A stretch of 64,000 bases of DNA from DASQMT01 sp963827335 (GCA_963827335.1 CAWHAP010000015.1:186001-250000); one strand, 5' to 3'; positions 1 through 8,349 are shown, counted from the stretch's first letter. The notes: generated by a model from the sequence alone, not told the origin. A program made the numbers and translations.

Positions 1-341
1 ACCACGTGCTCGTTGAGGTTCTCCCCCGCGCCGAGCCCGAGCCGGAACCGGCCGCCCGAGAGGATCTGCACCGTCGCCGCCTTCTGGGCCACCACCGCGG
101 GGTGGTACCGCAGGATCGGGCAGGTCACGTAGGTCATGAGCGGGATCCGCTCGGTGGCCTGCGCGGCGGCGCCCAGGATCGACCACGCGTACCCCGAGTG
201 CCCCTGCGACTCCAGCCACGGCTGGTAGTGGTCGCTGATCACCGAGAAGTCGAAGCCGCACTCCTCCGCACGGACCAGGTCGCGCACGAGCTGGTCCGGC
301 CGGGACTGCTCGCACATCATCGTGTAGCCGAAGGTCGTCAT
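1..341 (-). CDS. LLM-class (F420-type) oxidoreductase, partial
   Basis: The gene starts at the ATG at 341 and leaves the window after about 113 residues, so only the N-terminal part is visible. Segments GFDFSVISDHYQPW, PAVVAQKAATVQ and LSGGRFRLGSGAGEN are typical of luciferase-like TIM-barrel oxidoreductases, in particular the coenzyme F420-dependent branch that includes F420-dependent glucose-6-phosphate dehydrogenase relatives. Such enzymes move hydride between F420 or FMN and small organic substrates in the cytoplasm; the substrate cannot be told here. A TAGGGG box lies six bases before the ATG, so the mRNA is probably leaderless. The family call is firm, the cofactor call less so. Confidence 0.8.
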   Translation of the reverse strand, partial: MTTFGYTMMCEQSRPDQLVRDLVRAEECGFDFSVISDHYQPWLESQGHSGYAWSILGAAAQATERIPLMTYVTCPILRYHPAVVAQKAATVQILSGGRFRLGLGAGENLNEHV

Positions 342-347
342 CGCGCG

Positions 348-353
348 CCCCTA
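348..353 (-). promoter_or_regulatory. -10-like box of the LLM oxidoreductase gene
   Basis: TAGGGG on the minus strand, six bases before the ATG at 341. It fits the TAnnnT pattern seen before many genes here except for its last base. Confidence 0.35.
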
Positions 354-409
354 CCCGCGGCCACGGAGCGCGAGACGCGCGCGGTCAGCTCCTGCTCATC
401 CTGCCGCCC

Positions 410-1885
410 TCAGGCCACGCCGCGCTGCTGCTCGAGCTCGCCCAGCTCGGCGGCGATCGCCAGCAGGTGCTCGACGTCGGGCGCCTCGGTGCGGAAGTTC
501 ACGATGCACGCCCGCAGGCCGAAGCGCCCGCCGATCACGGCGTTGGAGCAGAACACGCGCCCGTCGGCGTGGATCGCGGTCATCAGCCGCTCGTTGAGCC
601 GGTCGAGCGCCTCCTCGCCGCCGTCCCAGCCGGCCGGGCGATAGCGGAAGCAGCAGATCGAGAGCCGCGGCGGGCACATCAGCTCGAAGTCGGGGTGCGC
701 GGTCACCAGCTCCCCGAGGTAGGTGGCGAGGGCCGCGTCGTGGGCGATCCGGCGGCCGTACGCGGCGCGGCCGTGGGCGAGCAGCGAGACCCACACCTTC
801 AGCGCGGCGAAGCCGCGCGAGAACTGCGGGCCGTGCATCGCGAAGTCGACGCCGTGCCGCGCGGCGTCGTCGAGCCAGATGTAGGACGCGTCGGCGTGGA
901 ACGAGGCGCTGAGGCGCCCGAACTCGCGCAGCAGGACGCAGCCCGCCGACTGTGCCGTATAGAGCCACTTGTGGGGGTCGACGGCGATCGAGTCGGCCCG
1001 CTCGATCCCCGTCACGAGCCCGCGCAGCTCGTCCGAGAGGACGACCGCCCCGCCGTAGGCGGCGTCGACGTGGAACCAGGCGCCGTGGGCGGCGGCCAGG
1101 TCGGCGAGCTCCGGCAGCGGGTCGATCGAGCCGGTCGTCGTCGTGCCGGCGGTCCCGCACACGACGAGCGGCCGGACGCCCGCCGCGGCGTCGCGCTCGA
1201 TCGCCGCGGCGAGCGCGTCGGGCCGCATCCGCTGCTCGCCGTCGACGGCGATCGCCCGCACCGCGCCGGCGCCGAGCCCGAGCATGTCGGCGGCGCGGCG
1301 GATGACCACGTGCGCCTCCTCGGACGCGTAGAGCCCGACCGGGCCGTGCCCGCGCACGCCGTCCTCGCGCACGGCGAGCCCGAGCCCGGCATCGCGCGCG
1401 CACTTGAGGCCGACGAAGTTGGCCATCGCGCCGCCGGTCATGATCATCCCGCCCGCGCCCTCCGGGAGCCCGAACCGCTCGGCGAGCCAGCGCGTGAGGT
1501 GGAGCTCGATCTCCGCCGCGCCCGGGCCGAGGCGGTAGCCGCCGACGCAGGGGTTGAGCCCGGCCGCGAGCAGCTCGGTGGCGGCGCCCGGCACGGTGCC
1601 GGCGCCGCAGATGTAGGCGAAGAAGCCGGGGTGGCCCAGGTGCAGCGACTGGTTGAACGCCAGCTCGCGCAGGTGCGCGACGAGATCCGCCACCGGCATC
1701 GGCTCCTCGGGCACCGGGAGCGCGACGGCCGGGGCGACGGTCTCCGGCGTGTACTGGCGCGTCACCGGGAGCGACGGGAGCTCCCGGAGCCACTCCGTCC
1801 ACAGGTCGAGCACCTGCGTCCCGAGGTCGTGCGCCTGCTCGGCGCTCCAGGCGAGGTCGGTGACGGGAGCGGGGGCGTGCGGCAT
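410..1885 (-). CDS. Group II PLP-dependent decarboxylase (aromatic-amino-acid decarboxylase-like)
   Basis: A 491-residue cytoplasmic fold-type I PLP enzyme of the aromatic-L-amino-acid/glutamate decarboxylase family. The PLP-binding lysine is K306 in AVDPHKWLYT, the aspartate contacting the pyridine nitrogen is D274 in FHVDAAYGG, and the ring-stacking histidine is near H191 in ASEEAHVV. Length is normal for the family. It would decarboxylate an amino acid such as an aromatic L-amino acid, although some members are aldehyde synthases and the substrate is not readable from sequence. The ATG at 1885 sits six bases after a TAGGGT box. It is divergent from the BrkB-like gene, with only 31 bases between the starts. 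Confidence 0.85.
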   Translation of the reverse strand: MPHAPAPVTDLAWSAEQAHDLGTQVLDLWTEWLRELPSLPVTRQYTPETVAPAVALPVPEEPMPVADLVAHLRELAFNQSLHLGHPGFFAYICGAGTVPGAATELLAAGLNPCVGGYRLGPGAAEIELHLTRWLAERFGLPEGAGGMIMTGGAMANFVGLKCARDAGLGLAVREDGVRGHGPVGLYASEEAHVVIRRAADMLGLGAGAVRAIAVDGEQRMRPDALAAAIERDAAAGVRPLVVCGTAGTTTTGSIDPLPELADLAAAHGAWFHVDAAYGGAVVLSDELRGLVTGIERADSIAVDPHKWLYTAQSAGCVLLREFGRLSASFHADASYIWLDDAARHGVDFAMHGPQFSRGFAALKVWVSLLAHGRAAYGRRIAHDAALATYLGELVTAHPDFELMCPPRLSICCFRYRPAGWDGGEEALDRLNERLMTAIHADGRVFCSNAVIGGRFGLRACIVNFRTEAPDVEHLLAIAAELGELEQQRGVA

Positions 1886-1891
1886 CGGCGC

Positions 1892-1897
1892 ACCCTA
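1892..1897 (-). promoter_or_regulatory. -10 box, leaderless decarboxylase gene
   Basis: TAGGGT on the minus strand, separated by six bases from the ATG at 1885. Transcription would begin at or next to the start codon. No Shine-Dalgarno sequence is present. Confidence 0.55.
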
Positions 1898-1916
1898 TCC
1901 GCGAAGCTCTCCCGCC

Positions 1917-2825
1917 ATGAGCACCGCCACCTCGGTGCCCTCCACGGTCGGGCTGGAGGGCGACGACGCGCTCCGCACGCTGCGCGACACGGGCCGCCGC
2001 CGGCTGCTCGTGGACGCCTTCGACCGCTTCCGCGCCGCCGACGGCTTCAGCCACGCGCGGGCGCTCGCCTTCCAGTTCGCGCTCACCATCGTCCCCGCGC
2101 TGATCACGCTCGTGGGGCTGGCGACCGCCCTCGACCAGGACGCGTTCACGCGCGTCGTGCGCGACGTGCTCCAGGACCTCGCGCCGGGCGCGGCCGGCGA
2201 CCTCGTCACGCAGGCCCTGCGCCAGGGCGGGCAGCGCGGGCATGGCGAGACGGCGCTGGCCTTCGGCGGGCTCGCCACGCTCGTGTCGGGCACGACGGCC
2301 TTCGGCCAGCTCGAGCGCGGCGCGAACCGGATCTACGGGGTCGAGCGCGACCGCCCGCCGCTGCGCAAGTACGCGACGGCGGCGATGCTGATGCTCACCG
2401 CCGGCGTCGCCACGGTGCTCGCCGCGATCCTGCTGGTCGCCGGCTCGACGCTCGCCGACGCCGCGGGCTGGGGCGCGGCGTTCCACGTGCTCCGCTGGCC
2501 GCTGGCCCTCGCGCTGGTGGTCACCGCGATCGCGCTGCTGTTCGAGGTCGCGCCGCGCCGGCGCCAGCCCGAGGCGTCGTGGCTCGCGGTCGGCTCCGGC
2601 CTCGCCGCCGTGCTGTGGCTCGCCTTCACCGGCGGCCTCGCCGTGTTCGTCGGGGCGAGCGAGAACTTCGGCGACACCTACGGCCCGCTCGCCGGGACGA
2701 TGGCCGTGCTGCTGTGGACGTTCCTCTCCGCCGTCGCCCTCATGCTCGGGCTCGCGTTCGCGGCCCAGCTCGAGGCGGTCCGCGCCGGCGTCACGGCGAC
2801 GCGGGTGGAGCGGGACGAGAACTGA
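1917..2825 (+). CDS. YihY/BrkB-family membrane protein
   Basis: A 302-residue integral membrane protein of the YihY/BrkB (formerly 'ribonuclease BN') family. After a soluble N-terminus, six hydrophobic segments can be seen, starting with ALAFQFALTIVPALITLVG and ending with TMAVLLWTFLSAVALMLGL. The family motif around LVSGTTAFGQLERGANRIYG is present. The molecular role of the family is unresolved; transport or envelope functions have been proposed. I chose the ATG at 1917 because upstream codons in the same frame lie antisense to the decarboxylase. The stop at 2825 lies 19 bases before the next gene. Confidence 0.85.
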   Translation: MSTATSVPSTVGLEGDDALRTLRDTGRRRLLVDAFDRFRAADGFSHARALAFQFALTIVPALITLVGLATALDQDAFTRVVRDVLQDLAPGAAGDLVTQALRQGGQRGHGETALAFGGLATLVSGTTAFGQLERGANRIYGVERDRPPLRKYATAAMLMLTAGVATVLAAILLVAGSTLADAAGWGAAFHVLRWPLALALVVTAIALLFEVAPRRRQPEASWLAVGSGLAAVLWLAFTGGLAVFVGASENFGDTYGPLAGTMAVLLWTFLSAVALMLGLAFAAQLEAVRAGVTATRVERDEN

Positions 2826-2831
2826 ACGGCG

Positions 2832-2837
2832 TACCGT
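2832..2837 (+). promoter_or_regulatory. -10 box, leaderless cupin gene
   Basis: TACCGT followed by seven bases and the ATG at 2845, with no Shine-Dalgarno sequence. The cupin gene is probably transcribed on its own despite the short gap to the preceding gene. Confidence 0.55.
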
Positions 2838-2844
2838 CCCGGGG

Positions 2845-3357
2845 ATGATCGAGGACCCGGTACTCAGGCAGCGCTACGCGTTCTCGCGGAGCACGGACGA
2901 GGACGGCGGCGAGGTGCTCCACGTCGACACCTGGATCGACCCGGGCGGCGGCGTGACCCCGCACGTCCATCCCGGCATGGAGGAGCGCTTCCACGTGCTC
3001 GCCGGCCGGCCGAGCTTCCTCGCCGGGCGCGCGTGGCGCACGGCCGCTCCCGGCGACGTGGTCGTCGTGCCCGCGGGCACCCGGCACGCCTACCGCAACG
3101 ACGGCGGCGAGCCCGCCCACGTGCGCTGCGACGTGCGCCCGCCCTCCTCCCTGCAGGCCTTCCTCGAGGAGGTCGCGGCGCTGTCGCAGAGCGGCGCGAT
3201 GACGCGGCGCGCCCTCCCCCGCACGCCGCGCGCCTTCGCGCAGATGGCGGCGCTCGCCGAGCGCCATCGCGCGATGGTGACGCTGCTCTTCCCGCCCGCG
3301 CCGCCGCCCGTCGTGCAGCGGCTCCTGTTCCCGCTGCTGGCGCGCCTGGCGCGCTGA
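2845..3357 (+). CDS. Cupin-domain protein
   Basis: A 170-residue protein whose first 110 residues form a single cupin beta-barrel. Motif 1 is seen as TPHVHPGMEERFHVLAG, with metal-ligand-type histidines and a glutamate, and motif 2 as PGDVVVVPAGTRHAYRN. The C-terminal 60 residues are helical and basic with a hydrophobic end (VVQRLLFPLLARLAR), perhaps for membrane contact. Cupins of this sort include dioxygenases, isomerases and ligand sensors, and nothing here selects among them. It has its own leaderless-type promoter and lies 38 bases before an SDR gene. Confidence 0.8.
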   Translation: MIEDPVLRQRYAFSRSTDEDGGEVLHVDTWIDPGGGVTPHVHPGMEERFHVLAGRPSFLAGRAWRTAAPGDVVVVPAGTRHAYRNDGGEPAHVRCDVRPPSSLQAFLEEVAALSQSGAMTRRALPRTPRAFAQMAALAERHRAMVTLLFPPAPPPVVQRLLFPLLARLAR

Positions 3358-3395
3358 ACCGCTCACGTTCCGGCCGCCCCGGGCGTTCCAGGGGC

Positions 3396-4196
3396 ATGGA
3401 TCTCGAACTACATGACCGCGTCGCCGTCGTCACCGGCGCCTCGCGGGGCATCGGCCTCGCGATCACCCGCACCCTGCTGCAGGAGGGCATGCGCGTCGTG
3501 GCGACGTCGCGCCGCCGCAGCCCGGAGCTCGACGCCCTCGCGGGCGAGCTCGTCCACGTCCCTGCCGACCTGACGGACCCGGAGGCGCCCGCCGAGGTCG
3601 TCGCCCGCGCCGTCCAGGCGTTCGGCGGGCTCGACGTCCTCGTCAACAACGCGGGCGGCCCGCCGCCCGGCGACGCGCTCCCGCACGACGGGTTCCTCAG
3701 CCGCACCGACGCGGACTGGGAGACGATGCTCGCGTTCAACCTGCTGTCCGCCGTGCGCGCGTGCCGCGCCGCGCTCCCGCAGCTCGTCGAGCGCGGCGGG
3801 ACGATCGTCAACGTCTCGTCGGGCAACGGCCGCGCGCCGAGCCCGCTCAACGTGGACTACTCGGCCGCGAAGGCCGCGCTGATGAACCTCACGAAGGCGC
3901 TCTCGGAGGAGTTCGCGCCGCAGGGCGTGCGCGTCAACGGCGTCTGCCCAGGCCCGGTCCTGACCCCCTGGTGGACGGACGCCGGCGGCGCGGCCGACAT
4001 CATCGCCGCGAAGGCCGGCGCCGACCACGACGGCGTGATCGCCACCGTCGCGCCGGCGATGATGCAGCTCTCCACGGGCCGCCTGGCCGAGCCCCAGGAG
4101 ATCGCGGACGCGGTCGCGTTCCTCGCGTCGCCGCGCTCGGCGAGCACGACCGGCGCCGAGCTCGCTGTCGACTCGGGCTTCCTGAAGTCGGTCTAG
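3396..4196 (+). CDS. SDR-family oxidoreductase
   Basis: A 266-residue classical short-chain dehydrogenase/reductase. The cofactor-binding motif is TGASRGIG near residue 15, then NNAGG, the catalytic serine region NVSSGNG, and the YSAAK motif giving Tyr and Lys. The C-terminal AELAVDSGF is typical of FabG-like members. It would reduce or oxidise a carbonyl/alcohol with NAD(P)(H); substrate unknown. A basic residue in the first glycine motif and the SRRRSPELD stretch after beta-2 favour NADP(H). The start is the ATG at 3396; no good Shine-Dalgarno site is visible. Its TAG stop shares the tetranucleotide CTAG with the convergent gene. Confidence 0.88.
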   Translation: MDLELHDRVAVVTGASRGIGLAITRTLLQEGMRVVATSRRRSPELDALAGELVHVPADLTDPEAPAEVVARAVQAFGGLDVLVNNAGGPPPGDALPHDGFLSRTDADWETMLAFNLLSAVRACRAALPQLVERGGTIVNVSSGNGRAPSPLNVDYSAAKAALMNLTKALSEEFAPQGVRVNGVCPGPVLTPWWTDAGGAADIIAAKAGADHDGVIATVAPAMMQLSTGRLAEPQEIADAVAFLASPRSASTTGAELAVDSGFLKSV

Positions 4197-5461
4197 AGGT
4201 CGCGGCGGTAGCGGGTCATCGTCGCGCGGGAGAAGTCGCCGTGCGTGCGGTTGCGCATCGCGGCGACGCGCTCGTGGTGGTACGGGCTGGAGAGGCTCTC
4301 CGCGTGCCCGATCACGTCGCGCGTGCGGATGCCGAAGCGGCCCTGCAGCCAGCGCGTGAGGGCGAGCGAGGCGGCCAGCTGGCGCGGGCGTCCCAGCACG
4401 TCGGCGTCCGAGACGCCGACGTGCTCGATCCCGATGGCGGTGTCGTTGAGCCCGACGGTGTGGCGGCAGCGCCAGCGCGTCGAGACGAGCTGGTGGATGC
4501 TGCCGTCGCGGTCGATCAGGTAGTGCGCGCACACGCCCGGGCGCTCGCCGTACTCGACGTCGGGCGCGTTGCCCGCGAACGTGTTGAACGCCGACGCGTA
4601 GGTCGTCGAGGCCGTGTAGTGCTCGACGATCACCTCGGGGGCGGCGAGCTTGGCCCTGCCGTCGCCGTAGTGGCGGCGCGAGTAGCGCCGCATCTGGCGC
4701 TGCCGGTCGCGGCCGAACGGGATCGGGTCCCAGGCGATCGGCGGCTTCGGCGCCGCCGCCGCGGCGGCGGCGGCGGCGGGCCGCGCGGCCAGCACGGCGC
4801 GGGCGTGACGGCGGACCGCCCGCGGCGACAGGCGACCGGCCGGCAGCTCGACCACGAACGCGGTGGTGCCGGGGGAGCGGTGGTTCTGCCAGCCGACCGC
4901 GGTCCCGTGGTAGCGCGGCAGGTAGCGCGCGGGCAGCCCCACGCGGCGGGCGTAGGCGCGCACCGGCGCCCGGTCGGCGCCGCGCGGCAGGACGACCAGG
5001 CGCATGTGCTGGTGGTAGTGGAGCGTCAGGTCGGGCTCGACCTCGGCGACGAGCCGGCGCAGCGCGCGCGTCTCGGGCTCCGAGTCCGCCCGCGAGCCAG
5101 GGAAGTAGGTGTCGAACGCACGGCCGCCGCCCGCCCAGCGGTGGGGGAAGTTGCGGTTGAGGTCCACGCCGCGGGCGTTCTGGCGCGTGCCGCGCCGGAC
5201 GCCGTCGGGGTTCGCCGTCCCCACCAGCCAGAGCTGCACGCCGGCGGGCGGCGCGGTCGCCCGCAGGCGCTCGACGATCGCGTGCCCCGCCGTCTCGTTC
5301 CCGTGGATCGAGCCGACGACGAGGATGCGGACGGGGGCCGACGGGTCGCCGGTGCGCTCGACCTCGAGCGGCGCGCCGTCGGCCGAGCGCCCGTAGCGCT
5401 CGGCGGCGGCCGAGGCGGGCACGAGCAGGAGCAGCAGGGCCGCGACGAGGATCGCGCGCAT
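4193..5461 (-). CDS. Secreted M14 carboxypeptidase fused to N-acetylmuramoyl-L-alanine amidase
   Basis: A 422-residue exported protein with two peptidoglycan-directed domains. After a signal peptide (residues 1-20, ending ASAAA) comes a zinc carboxypeptidase of family M14: zinc ligands H53 and E56 in SIHGNE, substrate-binding NR in DLNRNFPHRW, a third His in LTLHYHQH, and the catalytic Glu near residue 205 in FVVELPAG. A poly-Ala linker (about 226-238) leads to an Amidase_2/PGRP-type domain (about 268-415) with VIVEHYTAS, HTVGLNDTAIGIEHVG and VIGHAES. It probably trims cell-wall stem peptides and cleaves the muramyl-alanine bond outside the membrane. Both active sites look intact, and the single frame makes a real fusion likely. 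Confidence 0.85.
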   Translation of the reverse strand: MRAILVAALLLLLVPASAAAERYGRSADGAPLEVERTGDPSAPVRILVVGSIHGNETAGHAIVERLRATAPPAGVQLWLVGTANPDGVRRGTRQNARGVDLNRNFPHRWAGGGRAFDTYFPGSRADSEPETRALRRLVAEVEPDLTLHYHQHMRLVVLPRGADRAPVRAYARRVGLPARYLPRYHGTAVGWQNHRSPGTTAFVVELPAGRLSPRAVRRHARAVLAARPAAAAAAAAAPKPPIAWDPIPFGRDRQRQMRRYSRRHYGDGRAKLAAPEVIVEHYTASTTYASAFNTFAGNAPDVEYGERPGVCAHYLIDRDGSIHQLVSTRWRCRHTVGLNDTAIGIEHVGVSDADVLGRPRQLAASLALTRWLQGRFGIRTRDVIGHAESLSSPYHHERVAAMRNRTHGDFSRATMTRYRRDL

Positions 5462-5517
5462 CGCCGCAAGTTGTTAGCAGGATCTGCGTTCACGCTGGCG
5501 GGTGCCGACCCGACGAG

Positions 5518-5549
5518 GGGCCGGCCGGGCTCGGGGCCCGGCCGGCCTC
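5518..5549. other. Perfect GC-only inverted repeat in a divergent promoter region
   Basis: Twelve bases at 5519-5530 pair perfectly with 5536-5547 around the five-base loop TCGGG, and the outer bases add a G-T and a G-C pair. It lies between the divergent carboxypeptidase/amidase and oxidase genes, three bases before the -10 box at 5553, where a -35 element would be expected. It may be an operator or cruciform site rather than a terminator, as no gene ends here. Confidence 0.5.
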
Positions 5550-5552
5550 CGC

Positions 5553-5558
5553 TACCGT
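5553..5558 (+). promoter_or_regulatory. -10 box, leaderless FAD oxidase gene
   Basis: TACCGT followed by seven bases and the ATG at 5566. This decides for the ATG over the in-frame GTG at 5557, which lies inside the box. Confidence 0.55.
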
Positions 5559-5565
5559 GCCGCCG

Positions 5566-6723
5566 ATGCGCACCACGGTCGTGGTCGGAGCCGGGACGTT
5601 CGGGGCGTCGCTCGCCTGGCGGCTGGCCCGCGACGGCGCCGAGGTGACGCTCGTCGACCAGTTCGAGCCGGGCGACGCGCGCGCCACGTCGGGCGGGGAG
5701 TCGCGCCTGCTCCGCTGCGGTCACGGGCCGGATCCGCTGTACACCGCGTCGGCGCGCCGGGCGCGCACGCTGTGGCGCGAGCTCGAGGCCGAATGCGGCG
5801 AGGAGCTGCTCGTCGAGTGCGGGCTCGCCTGGTTCGCCCACGCCGAGGACGGCTTCGAGGCGGCCACCATGGCCACGTTCGACGCGCAGGGGATCCCGTA
5901 CGAGCGGCTCGACCCCCAGGCCGGCGCGCGCCTGTTCCCGAGCTTCGACCCCGCCGGCCTGGCCTTCCTGCTGCACGAGCCCGAGGCCGGCGTGCTGCGC
6001 GCGCAGCGGGCCACGCAGGCGCTGGCGCGCCGGGCCGCGGCGCACGGCGCCACGGTGCTGCGGGCGCGCGCGGCGCCCGACGGCGCGCGCGTGCGGCTCG
6101 ACGACGGCCGGACGCTGGAGGGCGACGTCGTGGTCTGGGCGTGCGGCCCGTGGCTCGGCGGCCTGTTCCCCGAGGCGATCCCGATCCGCTCGACCCGGCA
6201 GGAGCTCTTCTTCTTCGACGGCGGCCCGGCCTGGGCCGCGGACGGCGTGCCGGCCTACGTCGACTTCGACCGCGCGATCTACGGCACCCGCGACCTCGAC
6301 GGCCTCGGCGTGAAGGCGGCGCCGGACTTCGACGGCCCGCCGCTCGACCCCGACGCCGCGCTCCCCGCCGCGACGCCGGAGAGCGAGCGGCTCGCGCGCG
6401 CCTTCCTCGCCGAGCGCTTCCCGGCGCTCGCGGACGCGCCGCTGAGCGGCTCGAAGTGCTGCCGCTACGAGCTGACCCCGGACGCGCACTTCGTCGCCGC
6501 GCCGCACCCGGAGCACCCGACCGTCTGGCTGCTCGGCGGCGGCTCGGGCCACGGCTTCAAGCACGGCCCCGCGATGGCCGAGCGGGTCGCCGCGGCGCTC
6601 GCGGGCGGCGCGCCGCTGCCCGCGACCTTCGGGCTCGCCGACCGCGGCCCGGGCGGCCTCCTGCGCACCGCTGGCGCGACGGTGCGCGGCGGCGTAGGGT
6701 CGGCGCCATGCACGACTACCTGA
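5566..6723 (+). CDS. FAD-dependent oxidase, sarcosine oxidase/MTOX-like (DAO fold)
   Basis: A 385-residue flavoprotein of the D-amino-acid-oxidase superfamily. The N-terminus has the dinucleotide motif VVVGAGTFGASLAWRLARDG ending in a beta-2 acidic region (LVDQFEPGD). Near residue 305, the segment SKCCRYELTPDAHF aligns with the CxYTxTPD region of monomeric sarcosine oxidase and N-methyltryptophan oxidase, where the Cys holds FAD covalently. The C-terminal GGGSGHGFKHGPAMAE is the second flavin motif. It would oxidise a secondary amine or N-methyl amino acid, releasing H2O2; the exact substrate is open. It overlaps the start of the next gene by 16 bases. Confidence 0.85.
   Translation: MRTTVVVGAGTFGASLAWRLARDGAEVTLVDQFEPGDARATSGGESRLLRCGHGPDPLYTASARRARTLWRELEAECGEELLVECGLAWFAHAEDGFEAATMATFDAQGIPYERLDPQAGARLFPSFDPAGLAFLLHEPEAGVLRAQRATQALARRAAAHGATVLRARAAPDGARVRLDDGRTLEGDVVVWACGPWLGGLFPEAIPIRSTRQELFFFDGGPAWAADGVPAYVDFDRAIYGTRDLDGLGVKAAPDFDGPPLDPDAALPAATPESERLARAFLAERFPALADAPLSGSKCCRYELTPDAHFVAAPHPEHPTVWLLGGGSGHGFKHGPAMAERVAAALAGGAPLPATFGLADRGPGGLLRTAGATVRGGVGSAPCTTT
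6695..6700 (+). promoter_or_regulatory. -10 box inside the oxidase gene, before the GMC oxidoreductase
   Basis: TAGGGT lies inside the 3' end of the oxidase gene, seven bases before the ATG at 6708. The GMC gene could therefore also be made from its own leaderless transcript. Confidence 0.5.
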
Positions 6724-8279
6724 TCGTCGGGGCGGGCTCGGCAGGATGCGCGCTGGCCGCACGGCTCACCGAGGACCCGGACGTGAGCGTGCTGCTGGTC
6801 GAGGCCGGCCCGCCGGACTCCGAGGACGCGCTCCACATCCCCGTGGCGTTCTCCAAGCTCTACCGGACGCCGTTCGACTGGGACTACAGCTCGGGTCCTG
6901 AGCCCGGGCTGGACGGCCGCGAGCTGTACGTGCCGCGCGGCCGCGTGCTCGGCGGCTCGTCGTCGCTGAACGCCATGATCTACATCCGCGGCAACCCGCT
7001 CGACTACGCCGAGTGGGGCGCCGGCTGGGGCTGGGAGGACGTGCTCCCGTACTTCCTCCGGGCCGAGGACAACGAGCGCGGCGCGAGCGAGCTGCACGGC
7101 GCCGGCGGCCCGCTGAGCGTGAGCGACGGGCGGTCGCGGCACGTGCTCGCCGAGGCCTGGGTGCAGGCGGCGGTCGACAGCGGCCTGCCGGCCAACGACG
7201 ACTTCAACGGCGCGGGGCAGGACGGCGTCGGCCACTACCAGCTCACCCAGCGCAACGGGATGCGCTGCTCGGCCGCGGTCGCCTACCTGCACCCGGCGCT
7301 CGCGCGGCCGAACCTGACGCTCATGCCGGGCGCGCTCGCCACGCGGGTGATCGTCGAGGGCGGGCGCGCGACCGGCGTGGAGGTCGTCCTGGACGGCGTC
7401 GCGCAGCCCCTGCGCGCGGAGCGCGAGGTGATCCTCAGCGCGGGCGCCTACAACAGCCCGCAGCTGCTGCAGCTGTCCGGCATCGGCCCGGCGGAGCATC
7501 TGCGCGAGCACGGGCTCGACGTGCGCGTCGACCTGCCCGCGGTCGGCGCCAACCTGTCCGATCACGTCAACGCGGGGCTGATCGTGCGCACCGGCACCGA
7601 GTCGCTGATGACCGCCGAGAGCGCGGAGAACGTCGCGCTGCTGCAGGGCGAGGGCCGCGGCCCGCTGACGTCGAACATCGCCGAGGCCGGCGGCTTCTGG
7701 CGCACGCACGACGGCCTCGACGCGCCCGACGTGCAGTTCCACATGGCGCCGGTGATGTTCGCCGAGGAGGGCCTGCTGCCGCCCACGGAGCACGCGTGGT
7801 CGGTCGGCGCCTGCGTGCTCAAGCCGGAGGGGCGCGGCGAGGTGCGCCTGCGCTCAGCCGACCCGGCGGCGAAGCCCGCGATCGTCACCCGCTGGCTCGA
7901 CGGCGAGCGCGACTGGACGAGCATGCTCGCCGCCCAGCGGCTGCTGCTGGAGATCGCGGCGCAGCCCGCGATCGCCCGCCACGGGACCGACCCCTACCAG
8001 GCGCCGGCGTCCGACGCCGAGGCGGACCTGCGCGCGCACGTCCGGGCGGTGGCCCACTGCCTCTACCACCCGGTCGGCACCTGCGCGATCGGGACGGTGG
8101 TCGACGCGGAGCTGCGGGTGCAGGGCGTGGAGGGACTGCGCGTGGCCGACGCGTCCGTCATGCCGGCGGTGCCGCGCGGGAACACCAACGCGGCGTCGAT
8201 CATGATCGGCGAGCGGGCCGCCGACCTGCTCGCGGGCCGCCCGGCCGCGGCCCCCGCCGTGGCCGCCCCGGCGCCGTAG
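6708..8279 (+). CDS. GMC-family FAD oxidoreductase (choline dehydrogenase-like)
   Basis: A 523-residue glucose-methanol-choline oxidoreductase. It shows DYLIVGAGSAGCALAARL at the N-terminus, the GMC signature GRVLGGSSSLNAMIYIRGN near residue 90, a second signature around GAYNSPQLLQLSGIGP, and the C-terminal active-site histidine region HCLYHPVGTCAIG with NTNAASIMIGERAADLL. It oxidises an alcohol using FAD. Relatives include choline dehydrogenase and polyethylene-glycol or aryl-alcohol dehydrogenases, and no choline-uptake gene lies nearby to favour one. It follows the oxidase with a 16-base overlap, so the two may act on a shared amino-alcohol or methylated-amine substrate; that link is inference. 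Confidence 0.88.
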   Translation: MHDYLIVGAGSAGCALAARLTEDPDVSVLLVEAGPPDSEDALHIPVAFSKLYRTPFDWDYSSGPEPGLDGRELYVPRGRVLGGSSSLNAMIYIRGNPLDYAEWGAGWGWEDVLPYFLRAEDNERGASELHGAGGPLSVSDGRSRHVLAEAWVQAAVDSGLPANDDFNGAGQDGVGHYQLTQRNGMRCSAAVAYLHPALARPNLTLMPGALATRVIVEGGRATGVEVVLDGVAQPLRAEREVILSAGAYNSPQLLQLSGIGPAEHLREHGLDVRVDLPAVGANLSDHVNAGLIVRTGTESLMTAESAENVALLQGEGRGPLTSNIAEAGGFWRTHDGLDAPDVQFHMAPVMFAEEGLLPPTEHAWSVGACVLKPEGRGEVRLRSADPAAKPAIVTRWLDGERDWTSMLAAQRLLLEIAAQPAIARHGTDPYQAPASDAEADLRAHVRAVAHCLYHPVGTCAIGTVVDAELRVQGVEGLRVADASVMPAVPRGNTNAASIMIGERAADLLAGRPAAAPAVAAPAP

Positions 8280-8295
8280 CGAACCTGCCAGGGAA

Positions 8296-8349
8296 TGAAG
8301 GACGGGGAAGGGGCGTCCTTGGCCTCAGACGGTCCCCTTCCCCACTTCA
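8296..8349 (+). promoter_or_regulatory. Long stem-loop in the leader of the RTX-like gene
   Basis: TGAAG (8296-8300) pairs with CTTCA (8345-8349), GGGGAAGGGG (8304-8313) with CCCCTTCCCC (8334-8343), and CGTC (8314-8317) with GACG (8328-8331). The stem ends at the first base of the Shine-Dalgarno sequence at 8349-8354. No T tract follows, so it is not a standard terminator for the GMC gene. It may control translation or mRNA stability of the secreted protein. Confidence 0.6.

Noticed and set aside
4745..4785. Run of GCC/GGC triplets that could be read as a palindrome or microsatellite
   Set aside because: It encodes the poly-Ala linker between the two domains of the carboxypeptidase-amidase, so it is explained by coding sequence.
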